Source: Gonium pectorale (Eukaryota; Chlorophyta; Chlorophyceae; Chlamydomonadales; Volvocaceae). From it: a stretch of 64,000 bases of DNA. The number at the start of each line of letters is the position of its first letter. The stretch's first letter is position 1. The position numbers and the translations under genes are program-made. The notes below the pieces were generated by a model. It did not search any database. It was not told the DNA's origin and was given only the letters and a program-made list of their open reading frames with translations. Positions 1 through 11,700 of this stretch are shown one piece after another. The DNA is taken from assembly GCA_001584585.1 (NCBI GenBank), contig LSYV01000007.1, forward strand, positions 1,872,070-1,936,069. The letters are read 5' to 3'.

Positions 1-1039
1 TCCTGGTGTGTCCTAAGGCGCCCTGTTGGAATGGAACTTGAGTTAGGTGTTGAATCACCATCTTGGCGAAAAAGGACACGTTTCTTCCAACGATTGAAGA
101 CATGGTCACCTGCGCTCGTCAAGTGCCTGTCATGCGTATTGTACGCCATACGGACCCCTTGAGTACATCGGCTCTTGACAGGTTTTGCGCGTCATTAGGG
201 ATTGAATGCTTCTTGTGACATTCAAAGGCTTCCTGGCCCAACCAAGATTGATGCGTTGCAGGTACGGTGTGCAGTTTGACTGTACACCCGGGTCTACCTT
301 TGAAGGTGTTTTTCTGTGGGAGGGTTCAAGTAACTGAGGTGGGGAGGGGCAAACGGGCGTGTTGGGTAGTTTGGCCCTTGGAGGCATGCGTACCAGTAGA
401 TGTCAAGAGGGTGTAGGCGTGACGGACTAACTGATTTAAGAGTGCATCACACGCAATTGCCGACCCGCGGGTCAAGACAACGGAGCAAAGAAAACAATAT
501 GGGCCCTCATGGACATCATGGCCTCCATCCGATGGACGCTTGAACCGCCGTCCGATGGAACTATCAAGGCACCTTTGGTAGCGTTGACGTGTCTTCAACC
601 ACTCTGCGGTAAGCAGCTAACTGGTACAGAGTGTTACAGGTTGTGCTCACTTCGTGGTGTGTCTCTTTCTTTGTGTCTTTCGACTGCTGCTTGTCAGGAG
701 ATATTAGGTTCCGTGATGTAGTACATTCCGTGGGTTCCGATAGCACTTGGGTTGCTCTGGGTTTGGCACGCCGTGTCAGTTGGTAGTTGCCGTGGCCTTA
801 CTCTGAGTAAGCATCTGCCTGCTACTGAGTTGCAGTTGGTACATCTTGTGCTTACGTCGTGGTGTTCGCTGCGCCATTGCCTTATCCAGTGCCGTGCAGA
901 GGCCCTATGGTTGGCTCAGGGTTGTAGGCCGCGGACTTGCGTGTTGCCGCTGGTCCAGGGGCTGTCAGAGTGCTCGACTATCTTAGCATTGCCTGAGCAG
1001 ATTCGGTAAGCTGTGGAGCAGCGTCATACCGTCGAGTGG

Positions 1040-1072
1040 TCCCTCTTTCTGTGCAGGTTTTTCTCTTTTTTC
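1040..1072 (+). repeat. Copy 1 of dispersed ~30-bp motif
   Basis: Contains CCCTCTTTCTGTGCAGG followed by a T/C-rich run. The same word recurs at 5235, 36803 and, in the opposite orientation, 22654, 38491, 38652 and 38959. It looks like an ideal 3' splice acceptor (pyrimidine tract plus GCAG), but no exon can be attached to it here. Confidence 0.6.
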
Positions 1073-1901
1073 TTCCCATCCGGTATCGCTGTCAGCTATT
1101 GTGAGGTTCTAGAGCCCGCGCACAGGTCGTGGTCGCTCGCCTCGTGGTCGTCTCTGGTCGTTCTGAGTTTGGTAGGTGCAGCTAACCTAGTGGCATTAGC
1201 AGCGTATCTCGGGCCGGCCGCCCTGGTTCACCGGACCCTGGTCATCAGCTTGGTACGCAGTTGGTAGTGATCCTACCCCTGGAGCCCGAGTTGGTACGCG
1301 TCGCAGTGCTTGCCAGTTAGTTGGACCTTTGTGTTGCCTCCCCCCTTATTTTTGTGAGGCGCCAAGCCGGAGCAGCCGCGTCACATCACGTAGTACAGTA
1401 CGACATGCTTGCTATGGCCAGGGCCCCAGAACATTCATGAGTCGCTTCAGCAACTTCACAGCAGGACAAGCAGAACCGGCTGTGCCTATAGGAAGTATCG
1501 TAGCGTGCATCAAGCCGGGCCCTCCACCCTGCCGTCGGCCTGCAAAGACTGATCATAACTACATGGAGTGTGCGATGCCTCCAGGCCTTTGGGAGCATGT
1601 ACAGCCGTATTCTCCATAATACGGTGCAACTGTAGGCCTGCAGGACGACAAGAGGAGAGATCGCTGCAAATACATCTTGTAGCACTCGACAAGTCAACGG
1701 GATCTTCCGGCACCAAATAGTGGCCGGCCAGTGCATTTTGGAGCGCACGGTAACATGTCCACACTGCATGGACTTCCAACCCCACTATCGAGCACACCGG
1801 CCACGCGCCAGCACGTTGCTGCAGAATATAAAAGAATGAAACAAGCGAACAGATCAAACCAACCACGTGGGATCGGTTACCGCCAACCACGAGTGGGAAA
1901 C

Positions 1902-1945
1902 ATCACACACATTTACACAGGCACACAGGCACATAGGCACACCTC
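1902..1945. repeat. CA-rich short repeat
   Basis: Imperfect repetition of GCACACAG and ACACATTT-like words, lying about 180 bp beyond the stop of gene A. It is simple sequence with no gene attached. Confidence 0.6.
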
Positions 1946-2024
1946 GCTCGAGCAGGGGCCCTGTTCGCCTGCCTGTCTGATTGCAGCACGCTGTTATACA
2001 TAAAGATCATATAGACCATATAGA

Positions 2025-2029
2025 TTACA
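2025..2029 (-). terminator. Putative TGTAA poly(A) signal of gene A
   Basis: TTACA on the plus strand reads TGTAA on the minus strand, about 95 nt after the stop codon of the 2.1-4.6 kb gene. TGTAA is the usual polyadenylation signal of Chlamydomonas and Volvox nuclear genes. Position and strand fit, but a five-base word can occur by chance. Confidence 0.5.
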
Positions 2030-2124
2030 CGCTGCTCAGGTGGGCGCCCTATGCGGTGAGCGGTGTGCAACTACGCACCATAAAATACCTTGCCGAAGGA
2101 ATGTGGTCGCGTTAGCTAGCTATG

Positions 2125-4607
2125 CTATGTGGCTCTCGCACTATCTGACATGGTCTGCATGAAGGCCTCCTCATGTAGCAGCGGAGCCGCGTCGTCGGCG
2201 AGCAGCTCGTCGAGCATCGAATACAGGGTATCAAACCCTGCCTCCAGGTCGGCAGCGACGCCCGCTACGGACGTGGACGACTCGCTTAGTCCACCTGGGC
2301 ACTCCGCTTGCGCATTCAAATCGAGGATGGGGCCGTGCTGTTCCTGCAGCAGCGTGGGCAGGCCAGAGAGTGCTGGCGACGAAGATGCGCGTCCATGGCC
2401 GGACGGGCCCTTGCGGCCGGCCCCGGCCCTGGTGGCGGCGGCGCCACATGCCGGCAACGACTGCACTGTGCGCAGTGCCCCGGGAGCCCCATGGGGCTCC
2501 GTTGGCTGCGAGCAGACGCCCAGCGGCGCCGACACTTGCTGCGGCAGAGCCTGGGCCGCAGCGCTACCGGTTTCACCGCCCGCCGCAGTTGCAGCCGCCG
2601 CTCCCGACTGCCACATTGCCAGGGGCGCTGCCGCCGGCGCCTTCCCTGCTCCTGCAGGCGGCCTCGAGGGTATGGCGCAGCTGAGCGCCCAAGCATGGTT
2701 ATCGCCGGCGCGACCCGCACCCATGATGCTGTACTGCATATGGTACGACTGCCCGCCGTCAGGAAGGGGGGCTTGCGCCGAAACCGGTCCCCGAAGGTCC
2801 TCGAAGTCATTGCGGACATTGCCCGGCGAGCTCGGTCTCAGCCGCGATGTATCACCGGCCCAACTGCCGTCGGCCCGCAGCGGTGCACAAGACGGGGTGG
2901 CGGTTTCAGACGCCTCCACCGGCAGCCTCACACGGCCGCTGCTGGGTCTGGCTGCGGGTAGCACCGGGCTGCCAGAGGCCTGGTCTGTCGCCTCGCCGAC
3001 TACGGCCTGTAAGGCATCATAGTCTAACCGCAGCTGCGCGAAGGGGCTCGGTTGACCGGGAAGGCCCGGGTGCGGCAGTGTCCCGCTGTAATTATGTGGC
3101 GCAGCGCCAGCTGGCGTTGAGGCGTGCAGTTGCGTCTGCGAGAGGTGTAGCCCCTGGCCCTGCTGTTGCTGTTGCTGTTGCCGTTGCTGCTCGAGTGCAC
3201 TGGCAATGAGCTGAAGGAGGATCTGCGCGGAATGGTATAAGCAAGTGCACAGCGGCAGCGCAGAGGAGAAAGGGCGTCAAATGAACGACAGGCCATAGCC
3301 CATGGGCAAGAATAATGCACACAAAGGGCGGAGCGAATGGAGGCGAGACGCGGCCGGTAGGGCCGGTGGGCATGAGCGCCCTGCAAGGAGCTGCTGGCTG
3401 GATACTCGGCACCACGCTATGACCTCTATGAGCGCCATATGACCGCCAAGCCACAAGCTCGCCCTAGCCGTAACGTTCGCTCGCGATGGGTGTGCGCGCC
3501 GTTATCGTCTGTTATCTACCAAGCCCTGGCCCTCATGGACGCGGCGACTGCCCCTTCTGACGCCGCGTCCGTACGGCACCACATAAACAACCTGCTCCTG
3601 TGGACATGTCCTCTCTGAGGCCGTACCCGCCCGAATGTAAAAGTACCCATGGTCTCACCTCCTTGTCCTGCTCGGGCACGTTTGCATCACCGGCGACCGC
3701 CTCCCGCAGCTCCCAGAAGCTCTGGATTGCGGAGAGGCCGCATCTATGCGCCGCCGCCGGCGGTGGGGAGGCGGGGCCGCTTAGGGGTGATGCCAAGCGG
3801 GTGTGGCTGTGGCTATGGCGGCTATGCGCTAAGTGTGGAAGTGGGCGGGGTCGGGATGCGCGCGGGCAGGGAGCCGTAGACTGAGGCGGGGCGCGGCTCG
3901 CTGCTGCTGTGGTGCTTGCGGAAATGGTACAGGGGGTGATTGTGGCCGCCGCTGTGGTGTTGCTGCTGGTGTTTAGTGATAGGGCGAAGCGGGTGCAGCA
4001 GCTGGCGGGTCGCTGCAGTGTCCCGGAAATCTGTCCGGCAGCCGTGGATGCCGCTGTCAGTGCTGGCGGAGAGCGGCCAGTGGCGGCGGTGGCTTTGGTA
4101 CTGGTGGTGGTGATAGGGCATGTTGGGCGTTGCGGCGGCGGCGGCGGCCTTGGGAAGTGTCCCAGACAGGTAGGGCTCCCATCCCCAGGACCCCATGCTA
4201 ATGTCACTGGTGGCGGCGAGGGGCTTGACGGGGCCACCCACAGAAATGGTCTCGGCCTCGGAGAGCCGGGAGTGGTCACCCCCGAGCTGCAAACTCGATG
4301 TCGGGTAGTATGGGCCGCAGGACTGCAGCTGGTGACGCGGTTGCGGTTGTAGGAGGGGCTGCTCCTGGGCTAAACCGCAAACGGCAGGGCAATGCGGATA
4401 GCGGAATCCGTTTCCGCCGCCATAGCTGCTGTGGCTGAAGCACCTCTCACTGTAGTAAGGTGGAATGTTATTGTACGCACTGGGCTGCTCGCCGCCATGC
4501 TTGTCAGCTTCGAACTGACTGTCGACATGCCGACAGTCCGTGCCGACGTCGTCACGGAAGTGCTGCTGAAAAGGCTGGCGCAACCAGCTCTGAGGATTTA
4601 AGTACAT
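2125..4607 (-). CDS. Uncharacterised Gln/His-rich protein, ~628 aa
   Basis: I do not recognise this protein. Three exons join in phase 0: 4607-3882, 3721-3659 and 3222-2125, giving 628 residues. I chose the ATG at 4607 (MYLNPQSWLRQPF); the frame stays open upstream to 4688. Residues 1-242 are rich in His, Gln, Tyr and Ser. The 21-residue middle exon (SFWELREAVAGDANVPEQDK) has a clean donor GAG|GTGAGA and runs into ILLQLIASALEQQ, followed by a Gln run, so residues ~243-285 look like an amphipathic or coiled-coil core. The rest is Ala/Pro/Ser-rich and ends with an acidic segment (YSMLDELLADD). The first donor (TCA|GTCTAC) is atypical, so that junction is the weakest. Composition suggests a nuclear or scaffold protein, but no DNA-binding domain is visible. 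A TGTAA lies ~95 nt downstream. Further 5' exons are possible. Confidence 0.55.
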
Positions 4608-5799
4608 AATGAGCACTGATATTCCCTGTAGCGGCGTATGACATGACCTCTCACGGCTCTCAATGTCCGACTGGAGGGCGTAGCACAACGCGCAAGGCTA
4701 TGCCTAGTTAGCACGCAATGACGCCATGATATGTTGACCTAGCGTCTGCTCGTGGGCATTGATGCACGCTGCAGGCAACGATACGAAGGCCAACCGCCTG
4801 CCCGTAAAACGCCCCGCCCTGTGCCCCGGACTGATAAAGACGGCTCCATCTTCTATCCTTCGACTTGAGCACCGGTCCAAATGTCTGCGGGCATCGATAT
4901 GCCGTACCGGCCCGTGACCCTTTTGCAACCGCTCATTCCGGAGGCATGGTTTGCGGAACGCAGCCTCAATCATAACCGCAATCCCCACATAACCCTCACG
5001 GATGATCATACAGCCACGCGCTTACGGCCTCCGTTCGGCCCCGGCTGCGCACGTGCCGGGGCCAGTCATGCTGGCCAGGAGCACCCTCCGCAGCCCCCTC
5101 CACACCCGAAGGGTAGGCGGGCGTGTCGGCAGCGGTACGATGGGCGGCCGCATGTCTGTCCGTCAGGTAGCTACTGTGATGCGAGCCTGTCCACAGATGC
5201 AGGGGCGGGGGCAGGAGGGCGTGCCTGGCGTCAGCGTCTTTCTGTGCAGGTTTCTCGTTTTTCAGCGACTGTGGCGACGCTTGTCGGGCGCTGTTGCAAC
5301 GGGTCCGGAGCGCCGGATGTGTCGCCCTGGCGTCAATTGAGGGGAGGACCGGCCGCCGAGGACCGAGGGCCCAGGGGCACTGCAGGGCGTGCTGTTGCCG
5401 ACGTGCATGCAGGGACGAAGGCCTTGCCATCTGCATTCCAAACATCCCTACGTTTCAGCCCTCGCGCCACACACATACGCACACATACATTAGTTGCCCG
5501 TGCGCGCCGTGCCCCGGCCGTGCACGCAAGCCGGGACGCTCCCGCTGCCGCTGCCGTACAATGCCTCGGCGGTCTCTGCACACCCTACCCTGCCTTGGAC
5601 GACACGGCTCGTTAGGGTACACCCGTCATGCAACTCGCCCCCGCACAAAGTTGCGAGGGCATTCGCTGCAGCCGCCCCGCAACCCAACACGCCCGCCCGC
5701 TCCGCTCCCGCCCAGCGGGCAGGAGTACGGAACGCCCCCGCCACACGCACGCGCCTCCCAAGCCCCTCCCCCCGCGCGCCCCTGCCTCCCGCTGAACCT
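4608..5799. other. Intergenic, upstream of gene A and 3' of gene B
   Basis: Contains the 5' flank of the Gln/His-rich gene and the 3' flank of the 1,950-aa gene, both on the minus strand. A 101-codon minus frame at 4704-5009 could be an untranslated or additional 5' exon of gene A, but it has no supporting splice sites or homology. One copy of the dispersed pyrimidine-rich motif lies at 5235. Confidence 0.45.
5235..5263 (+). repeat. Copy 2 of dispersed ~30-bp motif
   Basis: GTCTTTCTGTGCAGGTTTCT followed by CGTTTTTC, nearly the same as the copies at 1040 and 36803. Flanks of the three plus-strand copies do not match each other, so the repeat unit is about 30 bp. Confidence 0.6.
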
Positions 5800-8700
5800 T
5801 CACCTACCCGCAACGGAAGACCCGCCGTAAGCCTCGCCGCTCCTCCCGACGGACTCGCCGCGGCTGACGGTCTGGTGATGCGCCGCCGCGGTGCTGCCGC
5901 CGCCGGCGGCCAGCCCCGAAACCGCCGCTTGGCGCCCCACTGGCCCGCCGTACATCCGCGCGTCGCCGCCGCCGCCGACACTACCATCGCCGTACCGTGC
6001 AGCGGCGCGAGCAGCGTTCACTTCCGCCACCCCGCCGCCACGGTGGTGGGCGGCGCCGTTGCCCCTGGTCCTGTGGCCGCGGGGCGCACCCGGGTCGGCG
6101 GTGTGCTCCAGCGACCGACCCGGCGGGTCGGCGGGCCCTCCTGGTGGCCCGCCAGCAGCCCAATGAGCCGCGACAGGAGCGCCGGCGCGCCTTGTGTGTT
6201 GCGGTTGGTAGGCTGGGGCGTAGTACGCCGGGGGCGGCGGGCCAGTTCTGCTGTGCGCGGACTGCGGGCGAAGGGCGTGCGGCGCTGGCGCCGGCTCTAG
6301 CGCTGGCGCGGGGTAGCTGGCTGCGGGATGCAACGGCTGGCGGTGGCTTCCAGCAGGTGGCTGGGTGTGCTGGTGCGGGCCGTGGTGAGCCTGGGTGCCG
6401 TGGACCGCCTGGACGTGCGGGTGCGCCCCGGCCATGGCGGCCATGGCGGCTCCGTAGCCCCTGGAGGTGCTGACGTGCGGTCTGGCGGCGGCGGCGGCAG
6501 CGGTTAAAGCGCTAGGGGCCACTGATGCCGGCGACTCCCGCGCGTAATGGCCCGCGTGCCGGAAGCCGGTGCTCCCGCCGCCACCGCTGCCGCTGCCGCT
6601 GAGGCCGCGGCCCAGGCTCCCGTACGCATCCAGTGTCTCCACCAGCTCCTCCTCCTCCGCGTCCTGGGGGGCGTCGCCGGCGCCTCCACCGCCTGCACCG
6701 GCCCGCCCGCCGGCGCCGCCGCCTCCGCCGCTGAAAGGCGAAGCGGCGCTGAGCAAGGGTGCGGCCCGGGCAGCGGCGAAGGCGGCGCTGGAGGTGCCGC
6801 CGCCGGCGCCCACGATGTCGAGTGACGTGCGTGTGAGGGTGATGCACGAGGCGAGGAAGGCCGACTGCATCTCAGACTCCTCCTGATCTTCCTCCTCGCC
6901 CTCACCGCCCTCGCCGCCGTCACTACCCTCCTCCACGCCATCGTCTCCTCGGTCCTCTTCATCCTCCCCCTCCGAACCACTTTCGTAAGCCCGACCTCCC
7001 TCCCCGCGTTCCGCCGCGTCGCCCTCTCCAACCTCCTCTTCCTCGTCTTCCTCCTCCATCGTGAAACGCCGATCGTCACCAGCAGCCGGGGCGCGGCCGC
7101 CGCGAACAGCGCCACCGCCGCCACCACCACCGCCACCACCGCCGACAACGATGACTCGCCGCGGTGCCGCCTCGCCGTACAGGCCATTGTCGTACAACGT
7201 GCCCCCGACGTAAGGCAGTTGGATGCCTGCACGGCACGCAGGAAGCAGTCGGGTTCGCTCAGCCGCCTGACCCCTGGGGTATTCATGGCCTTACGCTGTG
7301 TCGTAGAGGCGCAAACATGCACAAAACCCGCAAGCTTACAATGCACCTAGCTTACCCTTGGCCACAACCACGCGACCGCCCATCCGCACTCCAAGACAGG
7401 CAAGCGAGACGACTCAATGTCATGCAGGCCCAAGGCATTCTGCTGTCGGACATGGCGCATCATGCATGATTATTTTGCACAAACCAACTGCATCTGCATT
7501 CGGACCAAGCCTGTCCGTGCTGCCATTCTCCAGGTTCCGCTGGGAAAAAACAAGGTCCCGCTTACCTCGCTCCGCAGCCATGTCGAAGTCCGTGTAACGG
7601 TCCCGTCCGCTGTACTGCTGTTGGTCCCAGTACCTTTGACGCTGATCCCCATCCTCGGCGTCCGCCGCACTATCGCCGTACAGATTGTACGTCACTTGAG
7701 CGGACAGCTGCGGGGCATGGACGCCACCTTGGTTTCCCGCACCACTGCGGCCGCCGCCTCCGCCGCCGTGCTCCCCGTCGCGTGCGGGTTGCCACTGGCG
7801 CGACTGCGGACGTGGCGGCTGTGGCGATTGTGGCTCCGGGTACGGCAGCTCCCGCATGTCGTATCGACCGCTGTCGTACATCGGCTGATGGCCGCCGTAT
7901 GCCCGGTGCCGCCGCCGGCGGGTGCCGCCGCCCGTGGCGCTTTCGTGCTCCAGGATGGGCGCCAGCCGCCGGCGCGCGCCGCCGCCTCCACCTCCGCCGA
8001 GGCTGCTGACGCGGCCTTGGCGGCCCTGTCCGGGACTCGTCGGCGGCTGCGGCGATGCACCAGGCCAGGGGGCGCTGTGGTGGCCCGACGGTGGGGCCCG
8101 GTCCCACTCGTGAACAGCCTCCCTGCGGCTCGCTGGCCATCGTTCGCCGGCATCAGGCACAGCAGTGTACTGCGCCGGCATGGGCTTGCCATCATCCCCC
8201 TCCTCCCGCCTAAGCTCTCTTTCATGCTCTGGCGGATGGCTACGTGCCTCCCACGCCCTCTGCGCGCCCCCACCCACAGGTCCCCGGTGCTGCTCCTGCG
8301 GGTGTTGCTGCTGCTGTTGCTCTTCCTCCTCCACCTGCTGCCGCTGCTGCTGCTGCCGCTGGAACGCCCGTATGCGCGCCAGCGTGTCGGAGAAGAGGAT
8401 GGCCTGCAGCGGAGTCGCCTGGCGCCGGGACACGCGCACGCCTGGGGGAGAGGGGCGGAGGGGGAGGGCGGGGGGCGCGAAGGGGCAGGAATGAAGGGGA
8501 AGGGAAAGGATGATCAGGAGTGGGCGGTCGCTTGTCGCAAGCGGTGGCAGGCCGCGTGGCATGGGCTTCAGCCATCATGCCGGGCTCAGAGCGACCGGAG
8601 AAACCGCGGATTTGGTCGCTTGACTGCCCCATCATGTTGGCTTCGCCCCTAGATGAGGGTGCGAGCAGGCAGGCAGTGGGTGGACTCCGCAGCGCATCAA

Positions 8701-11700
8701 CCGCACTGCTTCACAGTTACCCAAGTACCCAGCTGCCGCTGTAGAACCGAGGCACCGACCTGCCATGAGGGCGCGCGCCCTGCCCCACTCCATGCGCGCG
8801 AAACGCAACAGCGCCTCGCGCGCCTCCAGCCCCGCCACCGTCCGCCGTAACGCCGCTGCCTCGTCCAGCAGGCGCGAGTCCAGCGACGCCGAGGCGGAGG
8901 CGGCGCCTGCCGGCGCGGCGCCGCCACCGCCGCCGGCGCCGTCGGCGCCGCCGCCAGGGGCGTAGGCGGCGTGGGCGGGCTGCGTAGTGCGGGAGGTCTC
9001 CAACAGGGAGCTGATCAGGCCCAGCCTGTGGGCGTGGCGGTGGCAATGGGAGCGGGTGTGGGTGCAGGTGGTGGTAATGGTGCGGGCGGGTGGCGAGACG
9101 GAAGCTTCAGCAGCCTCACAAGGGAACTTCCAGCCCAGGCCTGCCACCTTCAATCCACTCCCTCAAACCCATTCCCCGATGCACCCGCGTGCACACACCT
9201 CAGACTGTGGTGCTCCCGCTGCGCCGGCACCTCCGCCAGCTCCTCCGCCAGCTGCGCGTCCAGCCGCTCCAACTCGGCCATGATGAGCTGACGGCCGGCA
9301 AGCCCGCCGCCGCCGCTGCTGCCGCTGATGGCGCCCGTGGACATGTGCGGCAGAGGCGGCGCGCCGCCACCGCCACCGTATTGGTGGGAGATCATCAGCG
9401 GAGAGGCGCCGGCGGCGTCGCCGCTCCGGCAGCGGTGGCGGCCGCCGAGCCCATCGTCGGCGAGCGTCTGGTCCTCGCGTGCGGCCCTGGCGCCGCTGGC
9501 ATGAGGCTGGGGCTGGAGGCTTGATGAGAGGATGCCCGGCTGCGGGACATCGTCGCGGCTGGGGACTCGCCGTGACTGGCGCCCGCCGCCGGCAGTGGCT
9601 TGCGCCGGCATCGGTGGGCCGGCGTAGCCGCTACCGGCGGCGCCGGCGGCAGTGTCTTCGAGGTCCTCGCCCGCCGCTGGGTGGTACAGCCCCGACTGCT
9701 GCCAGGCGGTGGCGGCGGCGGAGGCGCCACCGGGGCCCGCCGGCGCCGCCTCCATTGCCGTCGGTGCGGACACAACCCAGGAGGGTTTGACTGGCATGCC
9801 GAAGCGCTGCACGGAGCTTGCAACCCATGCGCCGTCTTCGCCCAATCGGCATTCCGTCTTGCCGCCGCTGCCGCTGCCTCCACCGTCGCCGTCGCCGCCA
9901 CTGACACTGCCAGCGCTGCCTCCCCCGGCGGCAGGGGGCGCCGCCGCAGAGGCGTGGCGCCCGCCTTTGCCAGGCTCGCCGCTGCCGCTCGCCGGCGCCT
10001 CCCGCGCGGGCCTGCCCTGCTGCGGGTAGGGCGGTGGGTGCGACGGGGTGGTTGGTGCGGTGCCACCTCTGGCACCGGCGGCCTCCACACCCGGCAAGTT
10101 CGACACGGACCCTGGCGGCGTGAATGGATCAGGACCTGGGCCCCCGCGGGGCGACAGCGGCTGAGCCCATGCACCCTCGTGCTGCCCGGAACTCACGTGC
10201 CGCTGGGGCTGAGGCTGGTGGTGGGCCCCGCCGCTGCTGTCGTGCCCCGCTGCTGCCGCCGCAGATTGCAGCTGCGGGCGCCACAGGGGCCGCGGTGCGC
10301 CCGAGCCCGCAAGCTCCGAGGAGGAGCGAAATGCGTTCAGGCCCGAGTCAGTCAGCAGCACGGCGCCGCTGCCGGCAGCTGCAACGCCGCCGCCGCCGCC
10401 GTCAGATGCCTCCGCCTCCTCCTCCGCTGGCTCCAATGCTGCTAAGCCCTCCTCATGCGGCTGCTGCTGCTGCAACCCTTGCCGCGCCGGAACCTGCTTC
10501 GATGGTGCCGTTGGCATGCCAGCCGCAGCCGCTGCTGGTGCCTGCACCGCCTCCAGATCTCGAAACGAGAAGGTCCCCACCGCCAACGCCTCCGCCTCCA
10601 CCTCCGCCGTCCCCATGAAACCCGGGTCGGTCTCCAGCTCGTGGTCAGGGATGACAAACTGGGCGCGGCGCTCCGCGTCTCCCGCATCCAGGCCGCGCCG
10701 GGCGCCAGAGTCGCGCGGGGGACCGCCTCCACCGGGGAGGTCGTCAGACCCGGTGCCGCCCGAGTCGTCGTCTTGGGAGCCGGGCAGCAGGGGCACCAGG
10801 GGCGCAGCGGCATGTGCATCCAGCGGCTGGAGAGGGGCGGCAGTGGGCTGCTGTTGACCGGCTGGAGTGAGCGCCTCCGCAGCCGACGCGGTCGGATGGT
10901 GCGGCAGGGAGCGCCGGCCGAACTGCGCTTGGGCGGGGGCCGGCTGAGCAAGCTCCTGGGACCTGGAGGTCCCCTGGGTGCCGCTGGGGCGACGGCTGTG
11001 GCGGGACGGCGCTGCCTCTGTGCCCACGCCCGCCCTGCCCGCCGCCCTGTCGTCGCCGTCGCCGCCGTCGCTTCCAGCAAAACTCAGCTTGGAGCCGAAC
11101 GGCGCAACGTCGAGCGAATAGTCCCGAGCGGAGCTCGCTGACGCAAGCAGCCGCTGGTGCACAGCGGCGCTGCCGACCACGCTGCTGCCGGCGCTCCCGA
11201 CGACTCCGCCGGACGTCTGCGGACCGCTCTCACAACCGCCTCCGGAGCCGCGGGAGCCGGGGCGGGGCCGCGAGGCCACGGCGACCAAAGCGACCTGCTG
11301 TAGTGTGGCCCGATAGCTGTCAGGAAGGTGAACCGCCACCGCCGTCGCCGCGGGTAGCGGCGGCAGGCCTCCAGCCCCGCCAGCGGAGTCGGCCCGGACG
11401 CGGCTGCCGCCGCTGCCTTGGCCCAGCGACCCTTGGGTCTGCTCCATCCCACAGCTGCTGCGCGCCGACCCTGCCCGCCCAATGGCCTGCCCCTCCGGCT
11501 GCTGCGCGGTCAAGCCTACGCGGCTGGTGAGGGTGTGTTGCGTGGGTGCGCGCGCTCCCTGAGACCCTGCGCCAGGGAGGGCCGACTGCTCTGGCCGCCC
11601 AGCTGGCTGCTGCTCCTCCGCACAGGCACGCTGTTGCCCAGCTGGCAGCCGCGCCCCTGGAGGTGGAGCGGTGTATGGCACGTCGGGGGCAGCGGCAGGG

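Larger units (their letters stand above)
1..2124. other. Stretch without a recognisable gene
   Basis: No ORF here has the exon structure, codon pattern or family motifs of the neighbouring genes. Roughly 640-1330 is T/G-rich on the plus strand and repeats the word AGTTGGTA several times. Short open frames, such as a Cys-rich minus frame at 1386-1769, match nothing I know. The left part may hold the 3' flank of gene A and unrecognised repeat debris. Confidence 0.5.

Noticed and set aside
2129..3022. 297-codon plus-strand ORF
   Set aside because: Overlaps the minus-strand exon 3222-2125, which continues in phase from two upstream exons; the plus frame has no partner exon.
5494..6300. 268-codon plus-strand ORF
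   Set aside because: Antisense shadow of the last exon of the 1,950-aa gene; composition (Arg, Ala, Pro, Gly) reflects GC content only.
7417..8652. 411-codon plus-strand ORF
   Set aside because: Lies antisense to exon 4 of the 1,950-aa gene, is rich in Arg/Leu/Pro as GC shadows are, and has no motif; the minus-strand frame fits splice phases on both sides.
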